In this document: positions 1-7,584 of the stretch, piece after piece
How the letters are laid out: each line of letters starts with the position of its first letter
How positions within the stretch are numbered: position 1 is the stretch's first letter
Assembly: GCA_018896395.1 (NCBI GenBank)
Contig: JAHIMN010000285.1
Coordinates: 1 to 15,133, forward strand
DNA: 15,133 nucleotides
DNA from: Verrucomicrobiota bacterium
Lineage (GTDB): Bacteria; Verrucomicrobiota; Kiritimatiellia; JAAZAB01
Direction: 5' to 3'
Notes under the pieces: model-generated
What the model saw: the letters and a program-made list of their open reading frames with translations, nothing else
Databases searched by the model: none
Told to the model about the DNA's origin: nothing
Translations under genes and position numbers: made by a program

Positions 1-947
1 GCGCATTCGTAGACGGCAATAATCAGACCGCCGTCATCCACAATCTGTGCGGCCGCCGATATTCCCTTGACCGACTGGTAAACATTCTGGTCCAGCGGAT
101 AACCGCCGTTGCTGGTAATCACAACCGGAAAACGCCGGGCACATTTGACCATGGTAGATTCTCTGGCAAACTCGCATCCTTTAAGATGAGCCGCAACCGG
201 GTCACCGCAGAAAAACCCGGTTATGCAGCGCTTGCGGTTAAGCGTTACATTGACGCAGAAGTCAACTGACGCGCGCGAACCGAATTTTTGGATCAATTCC
301 TGAGTGGGGTTATTCTCCAGCACGCCCCACGTGCTCTGCGGATGCCCGACAACCGACGAGCGATGATAGTAAAGAATTGAATTAATATCCGCCACACCGG
401 GCATAACCGCCTTGTATCCACCGGAAAAACCGGCCATGAAATGCGGTTCAATAAACCCCATGAGGATGCGCCGGTCAGCCGCCGTGTATTCCCTGTTCAT
501 ATACAAGGTCCCGCCGTCTTCGCGTCGGCCAACTGGCAGCATCGTCTGAAAATCATGCGCATTGTGGTTGACGATCCGGTAACGCGCAACGATTTCAGCG
601 CCCAGCATTTCTTCAAGTTCCGCCGGGGCGCACGGACGGTGCGAGCCCGTGCCGATAATTACACTGATATTATCGGCGCGGACATGGGCAAGCTCGCTGA
701 AAAGCCATGGCAGGATACGTTGGGACGGAAACGGACGGGTTATATCGGGAACCAATACGGCCACCTTGTCGGAACGGCCGATAATCCGGCGGAGTGGTCG
801 GGCATTAATCGGCGAACGGACGGCATTGGAAAACGCGCTTTTTTCGTCAGTCAGTCCTTCCACAAAACGCGGTTCAAGAATTGTGAGGTTGGTAAAAGGC
901 GCTTCCGCCGTTATAAAAGTTTTGCCGTATGGAAGATTAATTTGCAT
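1..947 (-). CDS. larA: LarA-type nickel-dependent lactate (2-hydroxyacid) racemase, C-terminus beyond left edge
   Basis: LarA interconverts L- and D-lactate, or a related 2-hydroxyacid, in the cytoplasm using the nickel-pincer (NPN) cofactor. About 315 residues are visible; the frame stays open to the left edge, so the C-terminus is missing. The key residues of the Lactobacillus plantarum enzyme are all found at a nearly constant offset: PDITRP (Asp68, Arg71), GSHRP (His103), EPHFMAGFSGGYKAVMPG (His169, Lys179) and YYHRS (His195). I chose the ATG at 947 because the N-terminus INLPYGK matches the usual family start. The ribosome site is weak. The gene lies 142 bases downstream of, and co-oriented with, a D-hydroxyacid dehydrogenase-like flavoprotein, which suggests a shared lactate pathway. 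The cofactor genes larB, larC and larE are not in the window. The family assignment is firm. The substrate is inferred, because LarA homologs acting on other hydroxyacids are known. Confidence 0.9.
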   Translation of the reverse strand, partial: MQINLPYGKTFITAEAPFTNLTILEPRFVEGLTDEKSAFSNAVRSPINARPLRRIIGRSDKVAVLVPDITRPFPSQRILPWLFSELAHVRADNISVIIGTGSHRPCAPAELEEMLGAEIVARYRIVNHNAHDFQTMLPVGRREDGGTLYMNREYTAADRRILMGFIEPHFMAGFSGGYKAVMPGVADINSILYYHRSSVVGHPQSTWGVLENNPTQELIQKFGSRASVDFCVNVTLNRKRCITGFFCGDPVAAHLKGCEFARESTMVKCARRFPVVITSNGGYPLDQNVYQSVKGISAAAQIVDDGGLIIAVYEC

Positions 948-980
948 AAATGCAGAAGTCCGTAGCCAGCTCGTGCTCCC

Positions 981-1053
981 GCCTTCGCGTAGCCCACTAT
1001 GGCAGGCGCAGGAAGGTCTCAGCGAAGGCTTTACTTCGCAGAGTAGCAAAGTC
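981..1053. repeat. Palindromic intergenic repeat between the FAD dehydrogenase and larA
   Basis: A perfect 8-bp inverted repeat (GCCTTCGC at 981-988, GCGAAGGC at 1022-1029) encloses a 33-base loop. It is followed by a second imperfect stem (ACTTCGC at 1033-1039 with GCAAAGT at 1046-1052). The block looks like one of the dispersed hairpin repeats found between genes in many environmental bacteria. It sits in the 142-base spacer inside a probable operon, so if transcribed it would fold in the mRNA and could affect larA expression relative to the upstream gene. Other genomic copies cannot be checked here. Confidence 0.5.
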
Positions 1054-1089
1054 AGAATAAAGAAATTACAATTAAAAAACAATAACTTG

Positions 1090-2754
1090 TCAGCTGGTGG
1101 TTTTGCCCCATTCTGACTCCTGACTTCTGACTACTGAATTCCAATCTTTATATTCAATCACATTCCCGCGGTTCAAAAGGAATTTGGGGTCAATCGCCGC
1201 TTTGCTCCGCCTCAACTGTTCGACGGCCTCCGGCCCGTAACAGCGCAGAAAATCGCGGCGCTTGCGTTTGCCCGTGCCGTGCTCGCCAGAATAAACCCCT
1301 CCAAGCCGCGCAGACTCCGCAATAATGAGATCATACACTTCGGTCGCCCTGACCAGCTTGTCCTTTTCGGGTAGAATAGTGAAATGCAGGTGACAGTCGC
1401 CAAAATGGCCGAAAGCGAGATAGTCCAAGCCTTCCGACCGGATTGCATTATGCGTAAACTTCAGGAACTCGCGAAAATTTTCCGGCGGTACAACGGTATC
1501 AGTCATGATAGTATATGTGCCACGGTGCTGAACAACCTCAAGGGTATTGGCCGGCATGGAATGCCGCGCTTCCATGAAAGTTTTTCTATTGTGGTCATTA
1601 TCCAGGATAATAACGGCATTCTCGTCTATCCCGCAATTCGCAAACATGAGCCTTTCCAACCACGCAACAGCCGCATCATCCATGGATTTATCCGTCAGCG
1701 GTTCCTGAATGTAAATGCCAACCTGGTTCGTGCCGCGAAATAAAAGATTTTCATGCGACATATATTTTCGGCAGTTTGTGCCAAAGTATTCCAAGGCCGT
1801 CAATTGCCCCAGCCCGCCGGGGATATTGTTCCGCAGATAGTCAAGAAATGCCACCGCGTTCTCTTCCGCAGGCAGTGAAAAGAAAAGATCAAGACAGCCG
1901 GCCGGGCTCGTCGCCAACCGCATTTCGCAAGCCGTAACAGCGCCGAATATTCCTTCGCTGCCGATTATCAAATCCACAAAATCCAGCGCGCCATCCGGCG
2001 AAGAATATGGCCCGCTGGCGTTTTTTATTTTTGGCCGCAGATAACGCGGCACAGGCAGTTCGCATTTTTTATCTGAAAATTCAATGATAAAACATCCGTT
2101 TTCGGAGATATATTCGCCGCGCCGCGCGTGAATTTTCATCCCGTTCGGCAGAATAAAATCCAAGGCCGCTATCCAGTGCCTAACGGCGCCAACCTCTCCG
2201 GGCGTGAACCCGGAAGCATTACAGGCAATGGCTCCCCCCACGCAAGCATCGGTGCGGCTTGTCGGGTCAACCGGAAAATAAAGTTTCTTTTTTGATTGTT
2301 CTATAACGGCGAGCCGCATATCTTCCAATATGATGCCGACCGGCGCCCGAGCGGTTTTTTGCTCCGCGTCAACCGTTATCGGCGGAGCAAGCATTTTAAC
2401 CATGGAAATGACAACTCCGGACTCCGCCGTGGCGCTGCCGGTAAGGGCCGAACGTCCGCCGGAGACAGTGAAAGGGATTCCACAGGAAAAGCATAAACGG
2501 AATATTGCCGCCAGCTCTCGTTCCGATTGCGGTCTGCAAAGCGCATCGGCCCGTCCCGGCAGATTGGAACTGTCGCGCACAAAACCGGCCACAATATCCT
2601 GATCCATGACCAGGTCGGCGGCAAACGTATCGCGGAGAAACTGCGCCATGGGGGATAATGCGCCGGATCCGTGATGCCTTCCGGCAAACTCGCTAATCCG
2701 CCTATATTCATTGTCAGTCAAAACATTCTGACACTGGATGCGATTGTTTGGCAT
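1090..2754 (-). CDS. FAD-linked D-lactate/glycolate-type dehydrogenase (GlcD/DLD family)
   Basis: A flavoprotein of 554 residues built as FAD_binding_4 plus FAD-oxidase_C, the vanillyl-alcohol-oxidase fold. Such enzymes oxidise D-lactate, glycolate or other D-2-hydroxyacids to the keto acid and pass electrons to quinone, cytochrome or a partner subunit. The FAD-binding glycine-rich loop is SGGRSALTGSAT (residues 98-109). The C-terminal hallmarks are GHFGDCHLH (449-457) and SGEHGTGKRK (His492). The final Fe-S (GlpC-like) domain found in some long relatives is absent. I chose the ATG at 2754, four bases after the glycosyltransferase stop. An in-frame ATG at 2787 would add 11 residues and overlap the upstream gene. 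The neighbouring larA suggests that the substrate pair is D-/L-lactate or a related hydroxyacid. Family is firm, substrate inferred. Confidence 0.87.
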   Translation of the reverse strand: MPNNRIQCQNVLTDNEYRRISEFAGRHHGSGALSPMAQFLRDTFAADLVMDQDIVAGFVRDSSNLPGRADALCRPQSERELAAIFRLCFSCGIPFTVSGGRSALTGSATAESGVVISMVKMLAPPITVDAEQKTARAPVGIILEDMRLAVIEQSKKKLYFPVDPTSRTDACVGGAIACNASGFTPGEVGAVRHWIAALDFILPNGMKIHARRGEYISENGCFIIEFSDKKCELPVPRYLRPKIKNASGPYSSPDGALDFVDLIIGSEGIFGAVTACEMRLATSPAGCLDLFFSLPAEENAVAFLDYLRNNIPGGLGQLTALEYFGTNCRKYMSHENLLFRGTNQVGIYIQEPLTDKSMDDAAVAWLERLMFANCGIDENAVIILDNDHNRKTFMEARHSMPANTLEVVQHRGTYTIMTDTVVPPENFREFLKFTHNAIRSEGLDYLAFGHFGDCHLHFTILPEKDKLVRATEVYDLIIAESARLGGVYSGEHGTGKRKRRDFLRCYGPEAVEQLRRSKAAIDPKFLLNRGNVIEYKDWNSVVRSQESEWGKTTS

Positions 2755-2758
2755 ATTT

Positions 2759-3724
2759 TTAGTTAGCGTGCAGCATCTCCAGCGCAATGGTCGTCACGCA
2801 TTTGGGCGTCACCGCGCGCATGCAGGAACCGTCTTGGAACCTGCATCGTTTCGCAAAACAGGGCTGACACCGCAGGTTGCCCGCCGCCACCCGGTGACGA
2901 TCGCCATAGGGACCCGTGCGCTTCTTGTCGGTCGGCCCGAACACGGCCAGGACGGACGTGCCCAGGCTGGCCGCCATGTGCATGGGGCCGGAATCATTGG
3001 CAATCACCAGGTTCATGGCCTGCAATACTCCGCCCAATTGCGGCAGGGATAGTTTGCCGGCCAGGTTCATGATGCACCCCTTGAATTCTTTGGCCATGCC
3101 CTCGCAGGCCGCCGCCTCCGCGGCGCCGCCGATCAGGAAAATCGAGGCGTTGGCATGTTCCTGCAGGTCGCGGCCGGTCTGGACGAACGAAGACACCGGC
3201 CAGTTTTTACTCGGCCAGCGTGAAAACGGGATCAGCGCCACGCGGGGTTCCGGCTCGCCCACGAGTTGCATGGGAAACTCCACGGGAAACACCGGCGGCA
3301 ATACCGGCAATCCCAAGTGCCGGACCACATCCAGGTTTTCCTCGACGGCGTGCCGGTCCTTGTTGCGGGGGCCGGCTATTGTCTGGTAAAACAGCTGCGA
3401 ACCTTCCCGGTGAAAGGATGGCCCGATCCGCTGACTGCCGCGCGCGAGCCGGGAGGCCAGCGCGCTCTTGAGAATGCCCTGCAGGTCCACGATCAGGTCA
3501 TACGGCTCCGCGCGCAGAGCCCGCACGTCGCCCATCAGGGCGCCCGACCAGACGTCCCGCGCGAGCGGGATGACGCGGTCTACGTCGGCAAAACACGCTA
3601 CCAACTCCTGGTAGGCCGGATGCACTACCCAGTCAACCGTCGCTTGCAGGCCGGTCTTCAGGCAGTGCACGGCCGGGAGGGCGTGAAACAGGTCTCCCAA
3701 CGAACTTAACTTAACCACCAGCAC
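2759..3724 (-). CDS. Glycosyltransferase family 9 (ADP-heptose:LPS heptosyltransferase-like)
   Basis: GT9 enzymes transfer heptose or a similar sugar from an ADP- or other NDP-sugar to the lipopolysaccharide inner core at the cytoplasmic membrane. From the GTG at 3724 the protein has 321 residues. It opens with VLVVKLSSLGDLFHALP, the standard GT9 start with Lys5 and Asp11. The nucleotide-sugar site is NDSGPMHMAAS (Asp244, His249), followed by FGPTDKKRTGPYG, close to the WaaC pattern. A Cys-rich tail (CQPC...CRFQDGSC) is usual for the family. The frame stays open back to an ATG at 3943. Those 73 extra residues do not resemble GT9 and are partly encoded by a palindromic repeat, so I treat them as non-coding; the GTG nevertheless lacks a clear ribosome site. 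The stop is four bases before the next gene, indicating an operon. The acceptor sugar is unknown. Confidence 0.83.
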   Translation of the reverse strand: MLVVKLSSLGDLFHALPAVHCLKTGLQATVDWVVHPAYQELVACFADVDRVIPLARDVWSGALMGDVRALRAEPYDLIVDLQGILKSALASRLARGSQRIGPSFHREGSQLFYQTIAGPRNKDRHAVEENLDVVRHLGLPVLPPVFPVEFPMQLVGEPEPRVALIPFSRWPSKNWPVSSFVQTGRDLQEHANASIFLIGGAAEAAACEGMAKEFKGCIMNLAGKLSLPQLGGVLQAMNLVIANDSGPMHMAASLGTSVLAVFGPTDKKRTGPYGDRHRVAAGNLRCQPCFAKRCRFQDGSCMRAVTPKCVTTIALEMLHAN

Positions 3725-3744
3725 TCGTGAAGCAACCGCGCCCA

Positions 3745-3822
3745 CCCGCCTGCAGCGCTTGGAGCGCAGCGTCTGCCTGCCCGCAATGCTTCGCATAGCG
3801 ATGCAGGCGGGCGGGCGGGCGG
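3745..3822. repeat. GC-rich palindromic repeat with tandem GGGC tract
   Basis: Two overlapping imperfect stems lie here: one around 3745-3770 (TGCAGCGCTT facing GAGCGCAG) and one around 3780-3810 (GCAATGCT facing AGCGATGC, 6 of 8 paired). A GG-C-GGG-C-GGG-C-GGG-C-GG tract follows at 3806-3822. The block lies immediately upstream of the true start of the glycosyltransferase and would otherwise be read as an Arg/Ala/Ser-rich N-terminal extension. The G-tracts are short-looped and could form a G-quadruplex on the plus strand; this is inferred from spacing alone. Confidence 0.6.
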
Positions 3823-3943
3823 ATGCGGACAAATGTGCGGCTGTTTCCATGCAATCAGGAGACGGCATGCGGGCCGTCATTTTTTTCATACCCGCGATCA
3901 TATCGCACAGCCAGACCCCGATGCAACGGAAAAACACGGGCAT

Positions 3944-4221
3944 GGTTCAACGGTTCACGGTTAGGAGGTTCACGGTTGGGAAATTCGACAGAAAAATTGG
4001 CAACCTGCCCGCAGTGCTATCCACCGCAGCGAGATTGCAGGCGGGCCGTTTAACAGTGAATCGCTGAACCTTGCACCATGCCAAACACTGACATGGTTGG
4101 AATGGCTTGACCGACACAGCGGGCAACGATATTGTTACGGGCACGGTTCAACGGTTACAGGGTTGTCGGATTTTGGACGAAAACCAAACCGTGAACCTCT
4201 CAACCGTTGAACCGTTGAACC
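3944..4221. repeat. GGTTCA-type inverted-repeat element, copy 1 (about 278 bp)
   Basis: The left arm (3944-3978), built from GGTTCAACGGTTCACGGTT and AGGAGGTTCACGGTT, is nearly the reverse complement of the right arm (4187-4221), built from AACCGTGAACCTCTCAACC and GTTGAACCGTTGAACC. Within it lie another partial copy (GCACGGTTCAACGGTTAC at 4141-4158) and a hairpin (4004-4013 with 4036-4045, 8 of 10 paired). The element fills most of the 511-base gap between the divergent glycosyltransferase and P-type ATPase genes. No transposase is encoded. It reads in frame into the ATPase and creates a false 43-residue N-terminal extension from 4107. I see no convincing promoter in the gap. Confidence 0.65.
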
Positions 4222-4235
4222 ATACCTTGATTCTT

Positions 4236-6824
4236 ATGAACACTGATTTTGATCTTACGCGCATATCCGGACTTACCGAAGCCGAAGCCCTGCGGCGGCT
4301 TCGCGCGGAGGGCTTTAACGAGATTCCTTCCACGCAACAGCGCGGGTTGTTGCATATCGTCCTGGAGGTCGCGCGCGAACCGATGTTCCTCCTGCTGGTT
4401 GGTTGCGGCATGCTGTATCTGTTTACGGGCGAACTATCCGACGCCCTGATGTTGCTCGGCTTCGTGCTGGTTGTGATGGGCATCACGGTTATCCAGGAGC
4501 GGCGCACCGAGCGGGCCCTGGAGGCGCTGCGGGACCTGTCAAGCCCGCGGGCGCTTGTGATCCGCGACGGCCGGCAGCGGCGCATTCCAGGGCGTGAAGT
4601 CGTCCGGGGAGATACCCTGCTCCTCGTCGAGGGCGACCGTGTGCCCGCCGATGCGGTCCTGCGGCAGTCCATCAACCTGTCCGCCGATGAATCCCTGCTA
4701 ACCGGCGAATCCGTACCGGTGCGGAAGACGGCCACGGAGCAAACAACAGCCGCGGCAAGGCCGGGTGGCGACGACCTGCCGTTTGTCTTTTCCGGCACGC
4801 TGATCACCGCCGGCCAGGGGGTGGCGGAGATCCTGACAACCGGCACGCACACGGAGCTAGGCAAAATCGGCAAGGCACTGCAGAGCGTAACGCAGGAAGA
4901 CACCCGCCTGCAGAAGGAAACCGGCCGGCTGGTTCGGAACCTGGCGGTCGTCGGCCTGTCGCTCTGCGCGCTGGTGGTCCTGGCCTACGGGCTTACGCGG
5001 GGCAACACACCGCAGGCTTGGCAACAAGGCCTGCTGAGCGGCATTACCCTGGCGATGGCCGTGCTGCCGGAGGAGTTTCCCGTGGTGCTCACGGTCTTCC
5101 TCGCACTGGGCGCCTGGCGGCTTTCCCGGAACAGGGTTCTCACGCGGCGCATGCCGGCCGTGGAAACACTGGGCGCCGCCACGGTGCTGTGCACCGACAA
5201 AACGGGAACCCTCACGCTTAACCAGATGTCGGTCCGGCAACTGTTCACGAACGGCGAACTGTTCGACGCAAATGTTGCGAAACGGACGGCCTTGTCCGAG
5301 CGATTTCATCCGCTTCTGGAATACGGGATCCTCGCCAGCAAGCACGACCCGTTTGACCCCATGGAAAAAGCCTTGCAGGAACTGGGCAAAAAGTTCCTGG
5401 CCCGGACCGAGCACCTGCACCAGAACTGGAAATTGATCCGGGCATACCCCCTTTCGCCGCACCTGCTGGCCCTGTCGCACGTCTGGAAATCACCGGACGG
5501 GAGCATATTTGAAATCGCGGCCAAGGGGGCGCCCGAAGCCATTGCCGACCTGTGCCACTTAAGCGCCCTGCAACAGAACGAACTGGCCGGCCATGTGGCC
5601 AACATGGCCGACGCCGGTTTGCGTGTGCTGGGCGTTGCCAAGGCGCATTTCAGGCAATCTGACCTGCCGCCCAACCAGCATGATTTCCGATTCGAGTTCC
5701 TGGGTCTAATCGGCTTGGCCGATCCGGTGCGGCCGACCGTCCCGGCCGCCATCCAGGAGTGCTACACCGCCGGTATCCGCATCATCATGATTACGGGGGA
5801 CTATCCGGGTACGGCACGGAACATTGCCCGGCAGATTGGCTTGCGCACGCCGGAGCAGTGCATCACGGGGAGCGAGCTGGATGCCATGCGCGACGAGGAG
5901 CTGGAGCGGCGGATTGGCGACACAAGTATTTTTGCCCGCGTCGTGCCTGAACAAAAACTGCGGATCGTGAACGCGTTGAAGGGACGCGGGGAAATTGTGG
6001 CCATGACGGGGGATGGCGTTAACGACGCGCCCGCATTGAAATCGGCCCACATCGGCGTAGCGATGGGCGGTCGCGGCACGGACGTGGCGCGCGAAGCCTC
6101 GGCGCTGGTCGTGCTGGACGACGATTTCTCCTCCATCGTCGCGGCCGTCAAGCTGGGGCGTCGCATCTTTGACAACATCACGAAGGCGGTGGCCTATATT
6201 TTTGCGGTGCACGTTCCGATTGCCGGGCTTGCGCTAATCCCGATGTTCTTCCGCGATTGGCCGCCCCTGCTCCTGCCCGTGCATGTGGCCTTCCTGGAAC
6301 TTATCATTGACCCCGCCTGCTCGATCATCTTCGAGGCGGAGAACGCGGAGCCGAATGTAATGAAACGCCCCCCGCGCAATTCAAAAAACAGGTTGTTCAG
6401 CCGGGGCACGCTGCTGCTCAGCCTCTTCCAGGGCGCCAGCGTGCTGGCCGCCATTGTCGCCCTGCTGGCCGTCAGCGCCCGCCTGGGGTATGCCGACGAG
6501 AACGCGCGCCGGACGCTGGCGTTCATCGCGCTGGTGGTCGCCAATCTCGGCCTCATTCTCACCAATCGCTCCTGGAACCGCACGATCGTTTCGATGTTCC
6601 AGGAACCGAACCGGGCCTTGTGGTGGGTGGTGGGCGGCACGACCGTAGCGATGACACTGCTCTTGAATGTTCCCTTCCTGCGCGAGCTGTTCCACTTCGC
6701 TCCGCTCCACCTTGCGGATATCCTGCTCAGTATCGCGGCCGGCATCGCGAGCATCCTGTGGTTCGAACTGCTGAAGCTGACCCCCTTCTTGAATAGCACG
6801 CCGGCTGAGAAGACCGGCGCATAG
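4236..6824 (+). CDS. P2-like cation-transporting P-type ATPase (Ca2+-ATPase-like; ion not certain)
   Basis: An integral membrane ion pump of 862 residues, a normal length for P2 ATPases. Visible elements in order: an N-terminal cation-ATPase segment (GLTEAEALRRLRAEGFNEIP), the A-domain TGES (156-159), membrane helix M4 with LPEEFPVV (Pro278), the phosphorylation site DKTGTLT (Asp321), the nucleotide site KGAPEA (Lys430), MTGDGVNDAP (592-599), and C-terminal helices ending near 855. No heavy-metal CxxC domain and no CPC motif are present, so it is not a P1B pump. M4 reads PEEFP rather than the PEGLP of typical Ca2+ pumps. M6 reads ELIIDPACSIIFEAE, keeping the Asp-Pro but not the usual Asn/Thr. 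Ca2+, Mn2+ or Mg2+ are possible substrates. The ATG at 4236 is preferred because upstream codons come from a repeat; no strong ribosome site is seen. It stands alone and converges on the SIS operon. Confidence 0.88.
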   Translation: MNTDFDLTRISGLTEAEALRRLRAEGFNEIPSTQQRGLLHIVLEVAREPMFLLLVGCGMLYLFTGELSDALMLLGFVLVVMGITVIQERRTERALEALRDLSSPRALVIRDGRQRRIPGREVVRGDTLLLVEGDRVPADAVLRQSINLSADESLLTGESVPVRKTATEQTTAAARPGGDDLPFVFSGTLITAGQGVAEILTTGTHTELGKIGKALQSVTQEDTRLQKETGRLVRNLAVVGLSLCALVVLAYGLTRGNTPQAWQQGLLSGITLAMAVLPEEFPVVLTVFLALGAWRLSRNRVLTRRMPAVETLGAATVLCTDKTGTLTLNQMSVRQLFTNGELFDANVAKRTALSERFHPLLEYGILASKHDPFDPMEKALQELGKKFLARTEHLHQNWKLIRAYPLSPHLLALSHVWKSPDGSIFEIAAKGAPEAIADLCHLSALQQNELAGHVANMADAGLRVLGVAKAHFRQSDLPPNQHDFRFEFLGLIGLADPVRPTVPAAIQECYTAGIRIIMITGDYPGTARNIARQIGLRTPEQCITGSELDAMRDEELERRIGDTSIFARVVPEQKLRIVNALKGRGEIVAMTGDGVNDAPALKSAHIGVAMGGRGTDVAREASALVVLDDDFSSIVAAVKLGRRIFDNITKAVAYIFAVHVPIAGLALIPMFFRDWPPLLLPVHVAFLELIIDPACSIIFEAENAEPNVMKRPPRNSKNRLFSRGTLLLSLFQGASVLAAIVALLAVSARLGYADENARRTLAFIALVVANLGLILTNRSWNRTIVSMFQEPNRALWWVVGGTTVAMTLLLNVPFLRELFHFAPLHLADILLSIAAGIASILWFELLKLTPFLNSTPAEKTGA

Positions 6825-6841
6825 CAGGGGGCCACCTGCAT

Positions 6842-7582
6842 TCACAGATAAAAAATCCGATCTTTGTTTTCCGCCAGCCGCTGCGCGTTCCAGTCGTCGC
6901 CACCCTCCCGGTTGGCGCTCATAAAGATCGGCGGTTGGATTCCGGCTTTGACGAGTTTGGCGATCACTTCGCAGACCAGGGCATTGGCGATGGCACAACC
7001 GGTAATTGTTGAGAGCGGTCCGACCTTTTGCGGTAAGCCCGGAATGGAGACCGCCGCGTCGCCGTGGGGCGCGCCGTTATCAATGACCACATCGCAGAGA
7101 TCGGCCAGTTTTTTTCCGGAGGGGTGCCGGCTGGCGACTCCTTGGGAATACGCCCGCGATGTAATGCCAATGGTTTTAATGCCCATGGTTGTCGCCTGCA
7201 GCGCCATGTCGATGACGACGTGATTGCGCCCGGACGTGGAAGTGATGATGAGACTGTCGCCCGAGCGCGCCGGCGAAGCGGCCAGCAGTTCACGGCCCAG
7301 GCCGGCAATGCGCTCCAGCCGGGAGGTCATGGTAAGCGGATGCACCGCTAAATTCATGCCGTGCGGATAAATAGGATTGATCAGCATCAATCCGCCCGAA
7401 CGATAGACCATTTCCTCGGTAATGATGAAGGAATGGGAGGCCCCAAATGAAAACAGGCTTTTGCCCCCCGTGATGGCCTCAACCAACAGGTCCGCGGCCG
7501 CTTGGATGACCTTGGCTTGGGAGTGCTCTACCTGCTCGAGCGTCCGAATCGCCTGTTGAAAATATTCGCCGGCTGATGTCAT
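6842..7582 (-). CDS. SIS-domain phosphosugar-binding protein (UPF0309/SIS_2 type), paralog A
   Basis: A single-SIS-domain protein of 246 residues, the full length for this group. SIS domains bind phosphorylated sugars and act as isomerases, etherases or regulators. Visible motifs: SFGASHSFIITEEMVYRSGG (His50, Glu56-Glu57), the sugar-phosphate loop TSTSGRN (Asn120), SRHPSGKK (His153), NGAPHGDA (about 169-176) and SANREGGDDWN (Asn224, Glu226). This copy keeps the His-Ser-plus-Glu-Glu pattern I expect of the family and is the likelier catalytic member. It is the last gene of a three-gene operon; its ATG lies two bases after the stop of its paralog. The sugar kinase at the head of the operon points to an amino-sugar or related phosphosugar as ligand. 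No helix-turn-helix is present, so an RpiR-type regulator is excluded. The exact reaction is unknown. Confidence 0.85.
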   Translation of the reverse strand: MTSAGEYFQQAIRTLEQVEHSQAKVIQAAADLLVEAITGGKSLFSFGASHSFIITEEMVYRSGGLMLINPIYPHGMNLAVHPLTMTSRLERIAGLGRELLAASPARSGDSLIITSTSGRNHVVIDMALQATTMGIKTIGITSRAYSQGVASRHPSGKKLADLCDVVIDNGAPHGDAAVSIPGLPQKVGPLSTITGCAIANALVCEVIAKLVKAGIQPPIFMSANREGGDDWNAQRLAENKDRIFYL

Positions 7583-7584
7583 GG

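Noticed and set aside
441..965. Plus-strand open frames of 174 and 155 codons over the first kilobase.
   Set aside because: They lie opposite larA, whose catalytic residues are all in place on the minus strand, and show no domain of their own.
3944..4221. The repeated GGTTCA units as a CRISPR array.
   Set aside because: The units are short, degenerate, inverted relative to each other and not separated by regular spacers. No cas gene is near.
6825..6840. GCAGG...CCTGC hairpin between the convergent ATPase and SIS genes as a terminator.
   Set aside because: The stem is only five base pairs and no T-run follows in either direction.
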